From: Candidatus Latescibacterota bacterium
Lineage (GTDB): Bacteria > Latescibacterota > UBA2968
DNA: 62,383 nucleotides
Assembly: GCA_022823725.1 (NCBI GenBank)
Contig: JAJEHL010000020.1
Location: 1-62,383 of the forward strand
Direction of reading: 5' to 3'
Made by a program: the position numbers and the translations under genes. This document shows, in pieces, positions 26,017 through 36,379 of this stretch (position 1 is its first letter; every line of letters begins with the position of its first letter). The notes below the pieces were generated by a model that did not search any database, was not told the DNA's origin, and saw only the letters and a list, made by a program, of their open reading frames with translations.

Positions 26017-27105
26017 ATGAATTTACATTTTGATATTCGAGATATTTTTCGCTGTGTGCGACTGGGTTGGTCTGGAAAAAAAATTTGGGTTGGGCTGTTG
26101 GGACTAATTGCGGCCTGGGCGGGGTATTCGGTTTTGTTGTTTATCGCGCATGTTCGCACGGGTAGTGCGGGTCTGTGGCAGCGCTATGGTTTATTCCCCG
26201 GCGCAACGCTCGGTGAATTTGATCTGCTCGGTACGGGGTTGCACGTTTTGGGTATGGTGTTTGTTCTGTCGGTGGTGTTTGTGACGACCAGTATGATGTG
26301 CAAGATCACTTTTCAGCAACTGCGGGGCGATGATTTTTATTCGGTTGGCGATGCCTGCCGGTTTGCAAGGGGGCGCTGGAAAGCCGTGCTGTTTGGTCCC
26401 GTTGCCGTGCTTGCTCTGTTTGCTCTCTTTGTGATTGTTGGCATTGCGGTTGGGTGGGTTGCCGGCTGGATCCCAGTAGTGGGTGAAGTCGTTTTCGCGC
26501 TGTGCTTTATTCCCATTTTTTTTGCGGCGTTGTTGGCCGTGTTTATCGGTCTGGTATTTGTTGTTGCTGTGATGATGTCGCCAGCTATTGTGGGTACGGA
26601 GGGGGTTGATATTTTAGATGTTATAATACAGTCGTTTTCATTGACGTGGTCACAGCCCTGGCGATTGGTTTTGTATGCGGCGTGGATGGTTGTTGCGGTT
26701 TGGGTTGGTTTGATGCTGCTGGGCGCTTTGACCATGGCTGCGATTGGTCTGGTTGCCTGGGCGTGTGGTTTGTTTATGGATGTTAAACTGGCCAATCTTT
26801 TTTACGTGGCTTCGCACTATCTTCTGTTTGTCCCGGAGAAATGGGATGATTTGTTTGCGAGTTTGCCCGCGCCGGGAACACCGTCGGGAGCAGAGGTCTG
26901 GGGTGGTGGTATTCTCGGGGTGATGCTCATTTTTATTACGGGAATTGTAGTTGCTTATGCTCAGGCGACTTATGCGTCGGGGCTGAGTTTGATGTATGTG
27001 GTTTTAAGACATCGCAAGGATGATGAAAATTTGCTTGCTCGGGACGATGATCTCGAGGTTGTGAGCGAGGAGGCTGATGATAACACGGATTCCGAAACGG
27101 CATAG
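26017..27105 (+). CDS. polytopic membrane protein of unknown function
   Basis: The 362-residue product has about six to seven hydrophobic segments (IWVGLLGLIAAWAGYSVLL, VLGMVFVLSVVFV, VLALFALFVIVGIAVG, FFAALLAVFIGLVFVVAVMM and others). The cytoplasmic tail is acidic (DDENLLARDDDLEVVSEEADD). The arrangement recalls YIP1-like or DUF4013-like integral proteins, but no catalytic motif is seen. It overlaps the BpsA-like gene by 29 nt, so they are translated together. A role in membrane or lipid homeostasis is only a guess from the neighbours. Confidence 0.65.
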   Translation: MNLHFDIRDIFRCVRLGWSGKKIWVGLLGLIAAWAGYSVLLFIAHVRTGSAGLWQRYGLFPGATLGEFDLLGTGLHVLGMVFVLSVVFVTTSMMCKITFQQLRGDDFYSVGDACRFARGRWKAVLFGPVAVLALFALFVIVGIAVGWVAGWIPVVGEVVFALCFIPIFFAALLAVFIGLVFVVAVMMSPAIVGTEGVDILDVIIQSFSLTWSQPWRLVLYAAWMVVAVWVGLMLLGALTMAAIGLVAWACGLFMDVKLANLFYVASHYLLFVPEKWDDLFASLPAPGTPSGAEVWGGGILGVMLIFITGIVVAYAQATYASGLSLMYVVLRHRKDDENLLARDDDLEVVSEEADDNTDSETA

Positions 27106-28138
27106 GTCAAGTTTCTCCGTTGACTTGCTGCACGAGGTGGCAATCCAGGCGCGGCTGGCCGAAGGTGCCGAGGGTGTGCGTCGCATTCTGCGAGCGGTTT
27201 TTATGGCCGGGCAGATTCCCATTCGCAATGTCGCCCAGGCGGTGGGCTTGCCCGTTCCCGTGGTTGCCGCTGTGCGGGGTGAATTGGAAAAGAGAGATAT
27301 TTTGACGCGAAAAGGTGGGGTTTCGCTCACGGGTAAGGGCCTGGGTGTTGTGCAATCGGAGTTGGGGCTTTCGTGCCGCAAACGCTTTGCGCGCCCGGGC
27401 GTGCCTCCCATTCCTGTGGTTTTGAAAGATTTGTGTGGTCGTTTTGCAGATATTGCTGAGAGGCGGCCAGAGGTCGATGTCAGACTGGATCAGTCCCATG
27501 CAACGCCTGAGACTGTTTTAAGGCGTGCGGTGTATTTGTACGAACACGATGCACTCGAAGGTCGAAATTTGCTCGTTCTGGGTGACGACGATCTGACGTC
27601 GGTGGCGGTGGGATTGTTGGCACAGCATTTGGAGATTATGCTCGGGCAGGTGGTGGTGATAGAGTGCGATGGGCGGCTCGTTGACTTTTTAAATGTGATT
27701 GGTGAACGCGAAGGATTTCCTATCACTGTGATCGCACGCGATTTGCGCGAGGGTATTCCGGCTGACATGTGCGGGCAAATGGATGTGTTTTTTACCGATC
27801 CACCCTATACGTTGCCCGGTTTGTCGTTATTTGTTTCGCGTGGAGCTTCTGCGCTGGTGCCCGAGGTGGGCAAGCAGGGGTTTGTCAGTTTTGGCCGTCG
27901 TTCGCCAGATGAGACAGCGCGGGCGATTGGTTCATTGATCGAGATGGGCTTTGCGCCTGTGGAGATCATGCCGGAGTTTAATGAATATGTCGGTGCCCAG
28001 GTATTGGGTGGGGTTAGTCAGATGATTCGTCTTATTTCTACAGGGAAGCCACAGCCTCTTGTAACTGGTAAATATCGCGGGGCACTGTACACGGCTGATC
28101 TCAAAAGGCGGCGACAAGGTGATCGGGCATCCCATTGA
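27077..28138 (+). CDS. bpsA: BpsA-like branched-chain polyamine synthase (aminopropyltransferase family)
   Basis: BpsA transfers aminopropyl groups to spermidine to give N4-branched polyamines, known mainly in thermophiles. The 353-residue protein has an N-terminal winged-helix-like part (about 1-100: RNVAQAVGLPVPVVAAV) and a Rossmann part with LVLGDDDLTSVAVGLLA. The signature FFTDPPYTLPGLSLFVSRG near 237 is the BpsA D-x-P-Y-T-x2-G-x3-F motif. VEIMPEFNEYVGAQVL closes the domain. The start ATG has GAGGAGG upstream and lies inside the preceding gene. The following acyltransferase-like gene starts before its stop. Its presence in an apparently mesophilic genome is notable. Confidence 0.8.
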   Translation: MITRIPKRHRSSFSVDLLHEVAIQARLAEGAEGVRRILRAVFMAGQIPIRNVAQAVGLPVPVVAAVRGELEKRDILTRKGGVSLTGKGLGVVQSELGLSCRKRFARPGVPPIPVVLKDLCGRFADIAERRPEVDVRLDQSHATPETVLRRAVYLYEHDALEGRNLLVLGDDDLTSVAVGLLAQHLEIMLGQVVVIECDGRLVDFLNVIGEREGFPITVIARDLREGIPADMCGQMDVFFTDPPYTLPGLSLFVSRGASALVPEVGKQGFVSFGRRSPDETARAIGSLIEMGFAPVEIMPEFNEYVGAQVLGGVSQMIRLISTGKPQPLVTGKYRGALYTADLKRRRQGDRASH

Positions 28139-28997
28139 TCCCACACACGGCGAGTATTTGCGCGATGTGTTTTTGCGAGCAAACAAACGAGCCTGGTGTT
28201 ATTTTCCGCCTTTTCTCTGTGCGTTTAGTCTCGCGCCCAATCGGATTGTGTGTGTGGATGAAATTGCGGGGAGTACATGTCTGCTTGTAAAGCGTCCAGA
28301 AGGCGTTGACTTGCTGGTGCCACCTGTTCCCTGTGATGCTGATACGCTGAAGAGGGTGGTCGATAAACTCGCATCTCATCAGGGTGGTCGTCTGCCGAGA
28401 ATTTTGTGGTTAGATGCCTCTGATGCCAAATATGTAGATGCCGGGCGGTTTGCGTTGCGCGATAAAGACGCGGAATACGTTTACGATCCATCGCAGATTG
28501 CTGCGGCGAGAGGGCGATGTTTCAGGGATGTGCGCAAGCGGGTGCGGCGGTTTGAGCGCACCTGCGCTTTCCGTTTTCGCGCTTTGACTGTGTGGGATGT
28601 GCCGGATTGTTTTGCGCTGTTGAAGCATTGGCGTCGGCGCCAGGGGCGTCGGCATCCATTTTTGCTGGATTGGGGATATACGCGGTCTGCGCTCGATCAG
28701 TTTCATTTTTGGTCAGAAGATGTGTTGTGGGGGTGGTGTGTGGAGGTGGCGGAGCGGATTGAGGCTTTTGCTCTGAGCGGAAATATGCAGCCCGATTTGG
28801 CGCATTTTTTTGTTGCGAAGACCAATCCCGATTTGCCCGATTTATCGTATTTTTTGCGGTGGCGGGTCTATGGCGAGCTATCGGCTTATCGCCGCGTAAA
28901 TGACGCCGGGGATCTGGGTTTGTCGGGTTTGCGTCAGTTCAAACAGAAATTTCGACCTGTGGATCAGTGGCGGGTTTTTTCAGCAGAACCGCTGTGA
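28119..28997 (+). CDS. DUF2156 / GNAT-like protein (LPG-synthase C-domain type)
   Basis: The 292-residue protein resembles the cytosolic GNAT-type domain found at the end of phosphatidylglycerol lysyltransferases. The strongest sign is the C-terminal RRVNDAGDLGLSGLRQFKQK, which follows the family pattern N-x-E/A-x-D-L-G-x-x-G-L-R-x-x-K. No membrane-flippase part is attached. The family transfers aminoacyl or similar groups, sometimes to lipids, but here the acceptor is unknown. The start is GTG inside the BpsA gene (20-nt overlap). Coupling with BpsA raises the idea that a polyamine could be the donor or acceptor, which is speculation. Confidence 0.6.
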   Translation: MIGHPIDPTHGEYLRDVFLRANKRAWCYFPPFLCAFSLAPNRIVCVDEIAGSTCLLVKRPEGVDLLVPPVPCDADTLKRVVDKLASHQGGRLPRILWLDASDAKYVDAGRFALRDKDAEYVYDPSQIAAARGRCFRDVRKRVRRFERTCAFRFRALTVWDVPDCFALLKHWRRRQGRRHPFLLDWGYTRSALDQFHFWSEDVLWGWCVEVAERIEAFALSGNMQPDLAHFFVAKTNPDLPDLSYFLRWRVYGELSAYRRVNDAGDLGLSGLRQFKQKFRPVDQWRVFSAEPL

Positions 28998-29005
28998 GGC
29001 ATATT

Positions 29006-29293
29006 ATGAACAGGCTGCTAATCGTTGCAATTTTGGGTCTGTGGATTTGTGGATGCGAGACCACATCGCCCTCTTCTTATAATTATTACGAGGTGGTGCA
29101 TTCCCCAGAGCAAGTCTCGGTGGGAGATTCTGTGTTGATAGAGACCAGAGAGGGCGCGACATTTCAGGGGATTTTGTTGCGGGCGGATGAAGAGGAGATT
29201 GTGGTGACGACGGAGAGACAGGGTAAGGTCCGGGTACTTTGGCGCGAGGTTTACAAGGTGCAGCGGGTCATTAGGGCACAGGCGAAGGAGTAG
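29006..29293 (+). CDS. small lipoprotein of unknown function
   Basis: A 95-residue protein with a lipoprotein signal (MNRLLIVAILGLWICGC; Cys17 as acylation site). The rest is a short beta-rich domain (SVGDSVLIETREGATFQGIL, EEIVVTTERQGKVRVLWREV) that resembles an SH3/Sm-like barrel. It starts 8 nt after the preceding stop and is followed by a strong terminator, so it ends the operon. No function is recognised. Confidence 0.7.
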   Translation: MNRLLIVAILGLWICGCETTSPSSYNYYEVVHSPEQVSVGDSVLIETREGATFQGILLRADEEEIVVTTERQGKVRVLWREVYKVQRVIRAQAKE

Positions 29294-29321
29294 GGGCGAA
29301 AGATTTTTCGCCCCGTTTTTT
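29293..29321 (+). terminator. strong intrinsic terminator, bidirectional
   Basis: GGGGCGAA-AGATTT-TTCGCCCC followed by GTTTTTTAT. It lies between the convergent lipoprotein and PhyH genes and could serve both. Its core is repeated at 59371-59391. Confidence 0.85.
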
Positions 29322-30117
29322 ATGCGAGCAGACGATCCACTTCATTGGGCCAGGTGTTGGCAACGCAAAGGCCGTATTCTTTTTCTCCACCTGTGGCAAG
29401 GGGACCTGTGAGGTGGGTATAGCGTCGGGCCGCTTTGACGTTTTTGGGAATATAGTCGGTGTTCAAAAAGTGCAGGGCAAGGCCCGCGCGTTCTGTATTT
29501 GTGGTATTTGCAAGTGTGCGATGTGCAATGCCGAAGTTGAAGAAGACGGCACCCCCGGCTGGCAATTCGATGGGGATGGCTCTTTCTTCGGGTACTGTGC
29601 AGTGGATGTGGTGGTCGCTGTTGGGGTCCCGGTCGTGGGCGTATTTTTCCCGGTGGCTGCCGGGTACGATGTGCAGTGTGCCGTTGGCGATGTTGGCATC
29701 GTGAAGGGCAACCCACATGCCAATGCCTTTGGCGGGGTCGCTGATTTTGAAATACGCGTTGTCCTGGTGCCAGTCTGTGCCAATGCCCTGTTTGCCGGGT
29801 TTGAGAAAGATCTGGTCGAGGTAGAACACAAAGGGAGAGCCGATGAGTTGTTCGACAAGGGCGAGGACTTTGGGATGAAAGTGCAGGGCGCGATAAAACG
29901 CGCTTTTGGGCGTGATGGGACAGATTTGCAGGTTGATTTGCGTTTCTGAATGGGTTTGTCCATCCCCGTCAGTGGCGACATTGCGGAGGAGGCCCTCGCG
30001 TTTGAAGCGGTCGAGTTCAGCGCGCATGGCGCGTATTTCCCGGTGGGTGAACATGTCGGGGACAATGGCGTAACCCGAAGTGTGGAAGCGGTCGAGTTGT
30101 TTTTGTGTTAGGGACAT
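29320..30117 (-). CDS. phytanoyl-CoA dioxygenase (PhyH) family protein
   Basis: PhyH proteins are Fe(II)/2-oxoglutarate oxygenases. The 265-residue product has GYAIVPDMFTHREIRAMRAE at the N terminus, the iron motif WHQDNAYF (His116, Asp118), GTLHIVPGSHREKY and FFNFGIAHRTLANTT with the second iron His. RAGLALHFLN near the end holds the 2-oxoglutarate Arg. All expected ligands are present. It ends the ABC importer operon with an 8-nt gap, suggesting that it hydroxylates an imported compound. The substrate cannot be read from sequence. Confidence 0.9.
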   Translation of the reverse strand: MSLTQKQLDRFHTSGYAIVPDMFTHREIRAMRAELDRFKREGLLRNVATDGDGQTHSETQINLQICPITPKSAFYRALHFHPKVLALVEQLIGSPFVFYLDQIFLKPGKQGIGTDWHQDNAYFKISDPAKGIGMWVALHDANIANGTLHIVPGSHREKYAHDRDPNSDHHIHCTVPEERAIPIELPAGGAVFFNFGIAHRTLANTTNTERAGLALHFLNTDYIPKNVKAARRYTHLTGPLATGGEKEYGLCVANTWPNEVDRLLA

Positions 30118-30125
30118 TATTTCTC

Positions 30126-31142
<1,017 letters not shown>

Positions 31143-31153
31143 TTGCGAGGCGA

Positions 31154-32140
31154 TCAGTTTTCCAGCCAGCAACTGACGCGATGACCCGATTCGATTTCGA
31201 GGAGTTGTGGTTCTTCGCGGCACTTATCCATTGCATGTGGGCACCGCGGGGCAAAGGCGCAGCCCTGTGGGATTTCAAAAGGATCGGGGATTGTGCCTTC
31301 GATGGGTACCAGGCGGCGTTTTTGGCCCACTTGTGGAATGGAGTTCAGCAGGCCCATAGTGTAGGGGTGGCGCGGATTTTTGAAGACGGTGCGCGTGTCG
31401 GAATATTCGACGATTTTGCCCAGGTACATGACTGCGACATAATCGGCCATGCTGGCGACGACGCCGAGGTCGTGGGTGATGAGCATGATCGCCATGCCGA
31501 TGTCGGATTGGAGATGGCGCATCAGGTCCAGGATTTGGGCCTGCACCGTGACATCGAGGGCTGTGGTGGGTTCGTCGGCGATGAGCAAGCTGGGGTTGCA
31601 CGAGAGGGCCATTGCGATCATGGCGCGCTGGCGCATGCCACCTGAGAGTTCATGGGGATACGCATCGACCTGACGGTCGGGACGGGGCAGGCGCACTTTG
31701 TTGAGGGCATCGATGGCGCGTTCACGGGCTTCTTTTTTTTCTGTACTCTGATGCAGCATGATCGCCTCGGAAATTTGATTGCCCACGGTGTGTACAGGGC
31801 TGAGAGAGGTCATAGGCTCCTGAAAGATCATGGCGATGTCATTCCCGCGGATGTCGCGCATCTGCGCACCTTTGGGGTTGAGTTGTGTCAGGTCAATGGG
31901 ATCGCTTTCGGAGTCTTTGTGAAAGAGAATTTGTCCGTGTTCGATTTTGCCCGGCGGACTCGGGATGAGGCGCATGGTTGAAAAGGCAGTAATGCTTTTT
32001 CCGCAGCCGGATTCGCCGACCACGCCGAGTGTTTTTTCGGGTGCTATGGATAGAGATACGCCATCGACCGCGCGCACGACGCCATCGTCGGTGTGGAAAT
32101 AGGTTTTGAGGTCGCGTATGTCTAAGAGTAGTTGGGTCAT
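31154..32140 (-). CDS. peptide/nickel-type ABC importer, ATP-binding protein (OppD/DppD-like)
   Basis: The 328-residue ATPase has [15 protein letters not shown] (Walker A), [16 protein letters not shown] (signature), [13 protein letters not shown] (Walker B) and [15 protein letters not shown] (switch). [20 protein letters not shown] is the oligo/dipeptide C-terminal motif. It starts 3 nt after the stop of the preceding permease. With the other ATPase it forms the heterodimeric motor. Confidence 0.94.
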   Translation of the reverse strand: MTQLLLDIRDLKTYFHTDDGVVRAVDGVSLSIAPEKTLGVVGESGCGKSITAFSTMRLIPSPPGKIEHGQILFHKDSESDPIDLTQLNPKGAQMRDIRGNDIAMIFQEPMTSLSPVHTVGNQISEAIMLHQSTEKKEARERAIDALNKVRLPRPDRQVDAYPHELSGGMRQRAMIAMALSCNPSLLIADEPTTALDVTVQAQILDLMRHLQSDIGMAIMLITHDLGVVASMADYVAVMYLGKIVEYSDTRTVFKNPRHPYTMGLLNSIPQVGQKRRLVPIEGTIPDPFEIPQGCAFAPRCPHAMDKCREEPQLLEIESGHRVSCWLEN

Positions 32141-32143
32141 ATT

Positions 32144-33283
32144 TTATCTGCTTGAATAAGGATCGGCTGCATCGCGCAGGCCATCGCCGAGAAAATTGAA
32201 GGCGAGGACGGCGATGATGATGCAGACACCCGGCATGAGGAGCCAGGGATAGAGACTGAGCGAATGAATGTTCATGGCGTCGGATAAGAGCAGTCCCCAG
32301 GAGGTCATGGGCGGTTTGATGCCCAGGCCCAGAAAACTCAATGTGCTTTCGCCGAGGATAAATCCGGGAATTGCGAGGGTTGCAATGACGATGATGTGGC
32401 TGAACATGGACGGGAGCAGGTGTCGAAAGATGATGCGATGATCTTTGGCGCCGGCTACGCGGGCGGCCAGTACAAAGTCGGCTTCGCGAATGGACAGGGT
32501 TTTGCCGCGTATTTCACGGGCGAGTCCGCCCCATCCAACGAGCGCGAGTACAGTGACAATGCCCATAAAGACCAGATGCGAGGGCCATTCAGGAGGTAAT
32601 ATTGCACTGAGGGCCATGAGAATGGGGATAGATGGAAATGCAAAGATGAGTTCGATGATGCGCTGGATGATATTGTCGGTATTGCCACCGTAATAGCCAG
32701 AGATCACACCGAGTGTAGAGCCGAGGGTGAGGCTGATGAATACGGCGAGCAGGCCGATGGTGAGGGAGATGCGGCCCCCTGCGATGATGCGCGAGAGCAT
32801 GTCGCGCCCAAAGCGATCGGTGCCAAGGAGAAACAGGGGATTGCCTTTGCCGGTGCCAAACATGTGGATGTCGGTGGTAAAGAGGCCATAGAATGTGTAT
32901 TCGGCACCTCGCGCAAAGGGGTACACGGGATAGCGCACAGAGGCGTCTTCGGTATAGGTTTTGATACCGGTTTGAAGGTCAAAAGATTTTTTGATGCCAT
33001 AGACAAAGGGCCAGTGGATGCCGTCTTGAGAGAATATGTGGATGCGCTGGGCGGGCAGGTGTACATAGTTGTAATAGCGATACGCCGGGTCGTGTGGTGC
33101 TAAGAATTCGCCCAGAAAGACGCATAAGTAGAGAAAGATGACCACACATCCACCAATGACGCCGGCGCGGTGTTTTTTGAAACGCCGCCAGATGAGCTGG
33201 CGCTGTGAATAGGTGGCGGTGGTTGTATTTTCACCAACGCTTTCCACGCGTTCGTCGGGAGGTGTTTCGACGAAACTACTCAT
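32144..33283 (-). CDS. peptide-type ABC importer permease (OppC/DppC-like)
   Basis: The 379-residue permease starts with a cytoplasmic stretch, a first membrane helix (GVIGGCVVIFLYLCVFLGEFLAP) and a periplasmic insert. The usual RFGRDMLSRIIAGGRISLTIG core follows, and the ATPase-contact EAA loop is VLAARVAGAKDHRIIFRHLLP. The insert between helix 1 and the core (about residues 60-140) is longer than in standard OppC proteins and is seen in some lineages. It overlaps the other permease by 8 nt. Confidence 0.93.
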   Translation of the reverse strand: MSSFVETPPDERVESVGENTTTATYSQRQLIWRRFKKHRAGVIGGCVVIFLYLCVFLGEFLAPHDPAYRYYNYVHLPAQRIHIFSQDGIHWPFVYGIKKSFDLQTGIKTYTEDASVRYPVYPFARGAEYTFYGLFTTDIHMFGTGKGNPLFLLGTDRFGRDMLSRIIAGGRISLTIGLLAVFISLTLGSTLGVISGYYGGNTDNIIQRIIELIFAFPSIPILMALSAILPPEWPSHLVFMGIVTVLALVGWGGLAREIRGKTLSIREADFVLAARVAGAKDHRIIFRHLLPSMFSHIIVIATLAIPGFILGESTLSFLGLGIKPPMTSWGLLLSDAMNIHSLSLYPWLLMPGVCIIIAVLAFNFLGDGLRDAADPYSSR

Positions 33284-34274
33284 AGCGAATCCTCGGGTCG
33301 AGCCATGCCAGAAGAATATCGGCTAATAAGTTGCCGATGAGCAAGAAGGTGGCGGATAGGAGCAGGAATGCACCTGCCAGATACATGTCTTGCGATGTGA
33401 GTGCGGTGAGAAAAATAGGGCCAGCTGTTGGCAGGCCGAGCACAATGCCAGTGACAACGGCGCCAGAGAGCAGACTGGGCAGTTCGAGGCCCAGGCGGCT
33501 GACGAGGGGATTGATGGCGATGCGCACGCCGTATTTGACGATGACTTTGCTTTCTTTGAGGCCCTTGGCGCGCCCGGTTTGAATGTGCTGTTGACCGAGT
33601 ATGTCGAGCAGGTTGCCGCGCATAATGCGGATGATGCCCGCTGTGCTGCCTGTGCCGATGACGATGATGGGTACCCATATATGCTTGAGGAGATCGACAA
33701 ATTTTGCCCACGACCAGGCAGCGCCTATGTATTCGGGAGAGAGAAGACCCCCTACGGATTCGGCTTCAAAGACAGCGACCTGAATGAACATAATAACCAG
33801 AGCCAGCAAAAAGTTTGGGGTGGCCAGGCCGATGAATCCGAGAAAGGTAAAGCCGTAGTCACCAATTGAATACTGTCGGGTAGCAGAGTAGATGCCAATG
33901 GGTATGGCGACGATCCAGGTGAAGATCAATGTGGAAAGCGTGAGGGTAAGTGTGAGCCCCAGGCGCTCAGCCAGGAGTTCCATCACGTCCATTTCATAAG
34001 TGAAGGATTGCCCAAAGTCGCCTTCGCTGACGATTTTCCAGATCCAGTTGATGTATTGCACATAGATCGGGTCGTTGAGGCCATAGCGTTCGCGCAGGGT
34101 TTCTATTTGCGCCATTGCGCTTTCAGATCCGAGTTCGCCCTGTTCGGCCAATTCGGCGAGGCGAGAGGTGAGCATGTCGCCCGGTGGTGCTTGTATGACC
34201 ACAAAGCTGACCATTGATATGAGGATCAGCGTGGGGATCATGTGCAATAGACGGCGGATGATGTAGTTGGTCAT
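33276..34274 (-). CDS. peptide-type ABC importer permease (OppB/DppB-like)
   Basis: The 332-residue permease has the OppB features: RRLLHMIPTLILISMVSFVV at the start, YGLNDPIYVQYINWIW, SLTLTLSTLIFTWIVAIPIG-like helix 2 and the EAA loop TGRAKGLKESKVIVKYGVR. It starts 3 nt after the binding-protein gene, so translation is coupled. Confidence 0.93.
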   Translation of the reverse strand: MTNYIIRRLLHMIPTLILISMVSFVVIQAPPGDMLTSRLAELAEQGELGSESAMAQIETLRERYGLNDPIYVQYINWIWKIVSEGDFGQSFTYEMDVMELLAERLGLTLTLTLSTLIFTWIVAIPIGIYSATRQYSIGDYGFTFLGFIGLATPNFLLALVIMFIQVAVFEAESVGGLLSPEYIGAAWSWAKFVDLLKHIWVPIIVIGTGSTAGIIRIMRGNLLDILGQQHIQTGRAKGLKESKVIVKYGVRIAINPLVSRLGLELPSLLSGAVVTGIVLGLPTAGPIFLTALTSQDMYLAGAFLLLSATFLLIGNLLADILLAWLDPRIRYE

Positions 34275-34277
34275 GGG

Positions 34278-36185
34278 TTATTGTTTTATAAATATCTGTT
34301 CGTGAAATACGGGGCGACCCCAACCGCGGTGTACGTCGGCGGCACTGCCCTGCATGGGGACATTGCCCAGTCGCGTGCTGGCTCCCCAGATGGAGTAGGC
34401 GGATCCGACGACGATAACGGGTACGTTGTCGGTGTGGAGGTCGCGCACTTTTGTCATGTGTTCATGAACGGCTATGGGATCTACGGTTGTCAATACTTTT
34501 TTGATGCGCATTGTGGCTTCGTGCAACCACGCGGGACCTTCTTTGGAGGCGTTGCGGTGCCAAAAGGGGACGGTGGGTGCCATAATTGCCCAGTCATTGA
34601 GGCGGCCCAGGGGGTCGGCGGGGCCTTCGAGGCCCCAGTGGTGAATGTCAAATTCACCGTTGAGGCGGCGGGGCCATACAATGTCGCGCAGGGAAATGTT
34701 CAGGTTGGCTTTGATGCCAATGCTGCGCCAGTGTTCGGAGACGAGTTCGGAAACATCGACGCCAACGCCGGGGACGACGTCGATGTTGAGCTCAAAGCGC
34801 GATCCATCTTTGAGTTCGCGCCAACCATCGCCATCTGTGTCGCGGTATCCGGCTCTGTCGAGGAGGTCGCGGGATTTGTCGGGATCGAATTTGGAATATT
34901 TGCGATAGGCGGCTTCTGAATAGTGTGGATTGGAAGGTGCAAAGGAGTAGCCTGCGGGATCGAGCAAGCCGTGATAGACGATCTGGTTGATTTCTTCGCG
35001 GTTGATTGCATAAGACAGGGCAATGCGCACGTCGCGGTTGCGAAAGGCTTCTCGCAGGGCGGGTTTTGGGGTGTCCCAGTTGAGGTAATAGGCTGGACCG
35101 CGATCTGGACCGGTGATCCGCAATTTGAATTTGCCCTTTTTTTCTTCGGTGCGCAGGGTGGGGAACATGTTGATGCGAGAGTAGCGCCCAAACAGGTCGA
35201 GTTCGCCGTTGACAAATTTGAGCAGGATAACCTGGGGGTCCTGGATGACGGTAAATTCGATGCGATCCGCATAAGGCAGTTGATTGCCCGCTGTGTCGAT
35301 TTTCCAATAGTAGGGGTTGCGCGCATAGACGATGCGTTGACCGCGAATCCATTCGACAGGGACCCATGCGGAGAGGCGCGGCATGCCGGGTTTCATGATG
35401 ACCATGGCATTGGTCGCTTGTTCTCGAAATTCTTCATAAGTCGCTTTGGGGTTGTAGCGGGGATGCAAGTGTGACAGATGGTGTTTGGGCTGTGCTATGA
35501 CGTCTAAACACAGGGCGTGTAATACGCGACCGAGGGGTTTGGACGATGAGACTTCAAGGGTGTGGTCGTCGATTTTTTTGAGGTCAATGGGTTTACCATC
35601 GACGACCCATACAGAGGGAGGCACAGGCTGGTTGTGGGGGCGGGCGTTGTCGTCAAAGGTCATGTCGTAGTACCAGAACAATATGTCGTCAACTGTAAAT
35701 GGTACGCCGTCTGACCATTTGATGCCTTTGCGGATTTTGAAAATTGCGGTTCGGCCTTCGTCGCGAAATTCAAAGCTTTCCGCGAGGTTGTGTACGATGC
35801 TGTCGGGCAAGGGACGCGAAAATCCCATGAGGTTTTCGCTCAGTGTTTTATTTGTGCCCGCTGTTTGGATGATGTCGCCGGTGAGTGCGCGCCGCAAGAC
35901 GCCGCCGTAGTGTCCAATGGTGTCCATGGGGACGACGATGAGTGGATTTTCGGGCAGGCGCTCAGATACGGGGGGGAGTTCTCCGTTTTTTACTTTTTCA
36001 GCGAGGATGGGAGCTTCCCCAAAGGTGCGGTTGATCAGGATTTCTGGGTCGATTTGTCCGGGCGCGCGCGTTTCGTGAATCACCGCGTTGGATTGCGCGG
36101 CTTCGCCCGTTTCGGCATGGTGCCCTGGATCGGGTGCGAGACAACCACAGAGGAGTAAGGGAATGAGAAAATAGATTCGTTTCAT
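34278..36185 (-). CDS. ABC importer substrate-binding lipoprotein (SBP_bac_5 family)
   Basis: The 635-residue protein starts with a lipoprotein signal (MKRIYFLIPLLLCGC). It has family 5 traits: ESFEFRDEGRTAIFKIRKG, KWSDGVPFTVDDILFWY, YFKPAMPRLS-like KPGMPRLSAWVPVEW, VRIALSYAINREEINQ and DPDKSRDLLDRAGY. At 635 residues it is longer than E. coli OppA, as in lineages that import larger or unusual ligands. It is the first gene of the operon. The PhyH gene at the end hints that the ligand is not a simple nutritional peptide. Confidence 0.93.
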   Translation of the reverse strand: MKRIYFLIPLLLCGCLAPDPGHHAETGEAAQSNAVIHETRAPGQIDPEILINRTFGEAPILAEKVKNGELPPVSERLPENPLIVVPMDTIGHYGGVLRRALTGDIIQTAGTNKTLSENLMGFSRPLPDSIVHNLAESFEFRDEGRTAIFKIRKGIKWSDGVPFTVDDILFWYYDMTFDDNARPHNQPVPPSVWVVDGKPIDLKKIDDHTLEVSSSKPLGRVLHALCLDVIAQPKHHLSHLHPRYNPKATYEEFREQATNAMVIMKPGMPRLSAWVPVEWIRGQRIVYARNPYYWKIDTAGNQLPYADRIEFTVIQDPQVILLKFVNGELDLFGRYSRINMFPTLRTEEKKGKFKLRITGPDRGPAYYLNWDTPKPALREAFRNRDVRIALSYAINREEINQIVYHGLLDPAGYSFAPSNPHYSEAAYRKYSKFDPDKSRDLLDRAGYRDTDGDGWRELKDGSRFELNIDVVPGVGVDVSELVSEHWRSIGIKANLNISLRDIVWPRRLNGEFDIHHWGLEGPADPLGRLNDWAIMAPTVPFWHRNASKEGPAWLHEATMRIKKVLTTVDPIAVHEHMTKVRDLHTDNVPVIVVGSAYSIWGASTRLGNVPMQGSAADVHRGWGRPVFHEQIFIKQ

Positions 36186-36307
36186 TAGAAAGACGGTATT
36201 TAAAAATTACTTTTTGGTCAAGAGGTAAATTTTTCGAGGTTGTCAGCCAGGAACAGATAATCCAGGGCATATCGACCTGGATTAAGCGATTGTGGTTCTG
36301 GATTCTT

Positions 36308-36364
36308 ACAATTTTTAGCTAATTTTTGTTGATATTATGACAATTTTTAGCTAATTTTTGTTGA
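36308..36364. repeat. 25-bp tandem direct repeat upstream of the AAA/DUF4143 gene
   Basis: Two identical 25-bp units (each ACAATTTTTAGC then TAATTTTTGTTGA) at 36308-36332 and 36340-36364 are separated by 7 nt, a period of 32 bp or about three helical turns. The second unit ends 16 nt before the ATG at 36380. Such phasing suggests a pair of binding sites for one protein, possibly controlling the ATPase gene. Confidence 0.7.
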
Positions 36365-36379
36365 AGAGAGGATAAAAGC

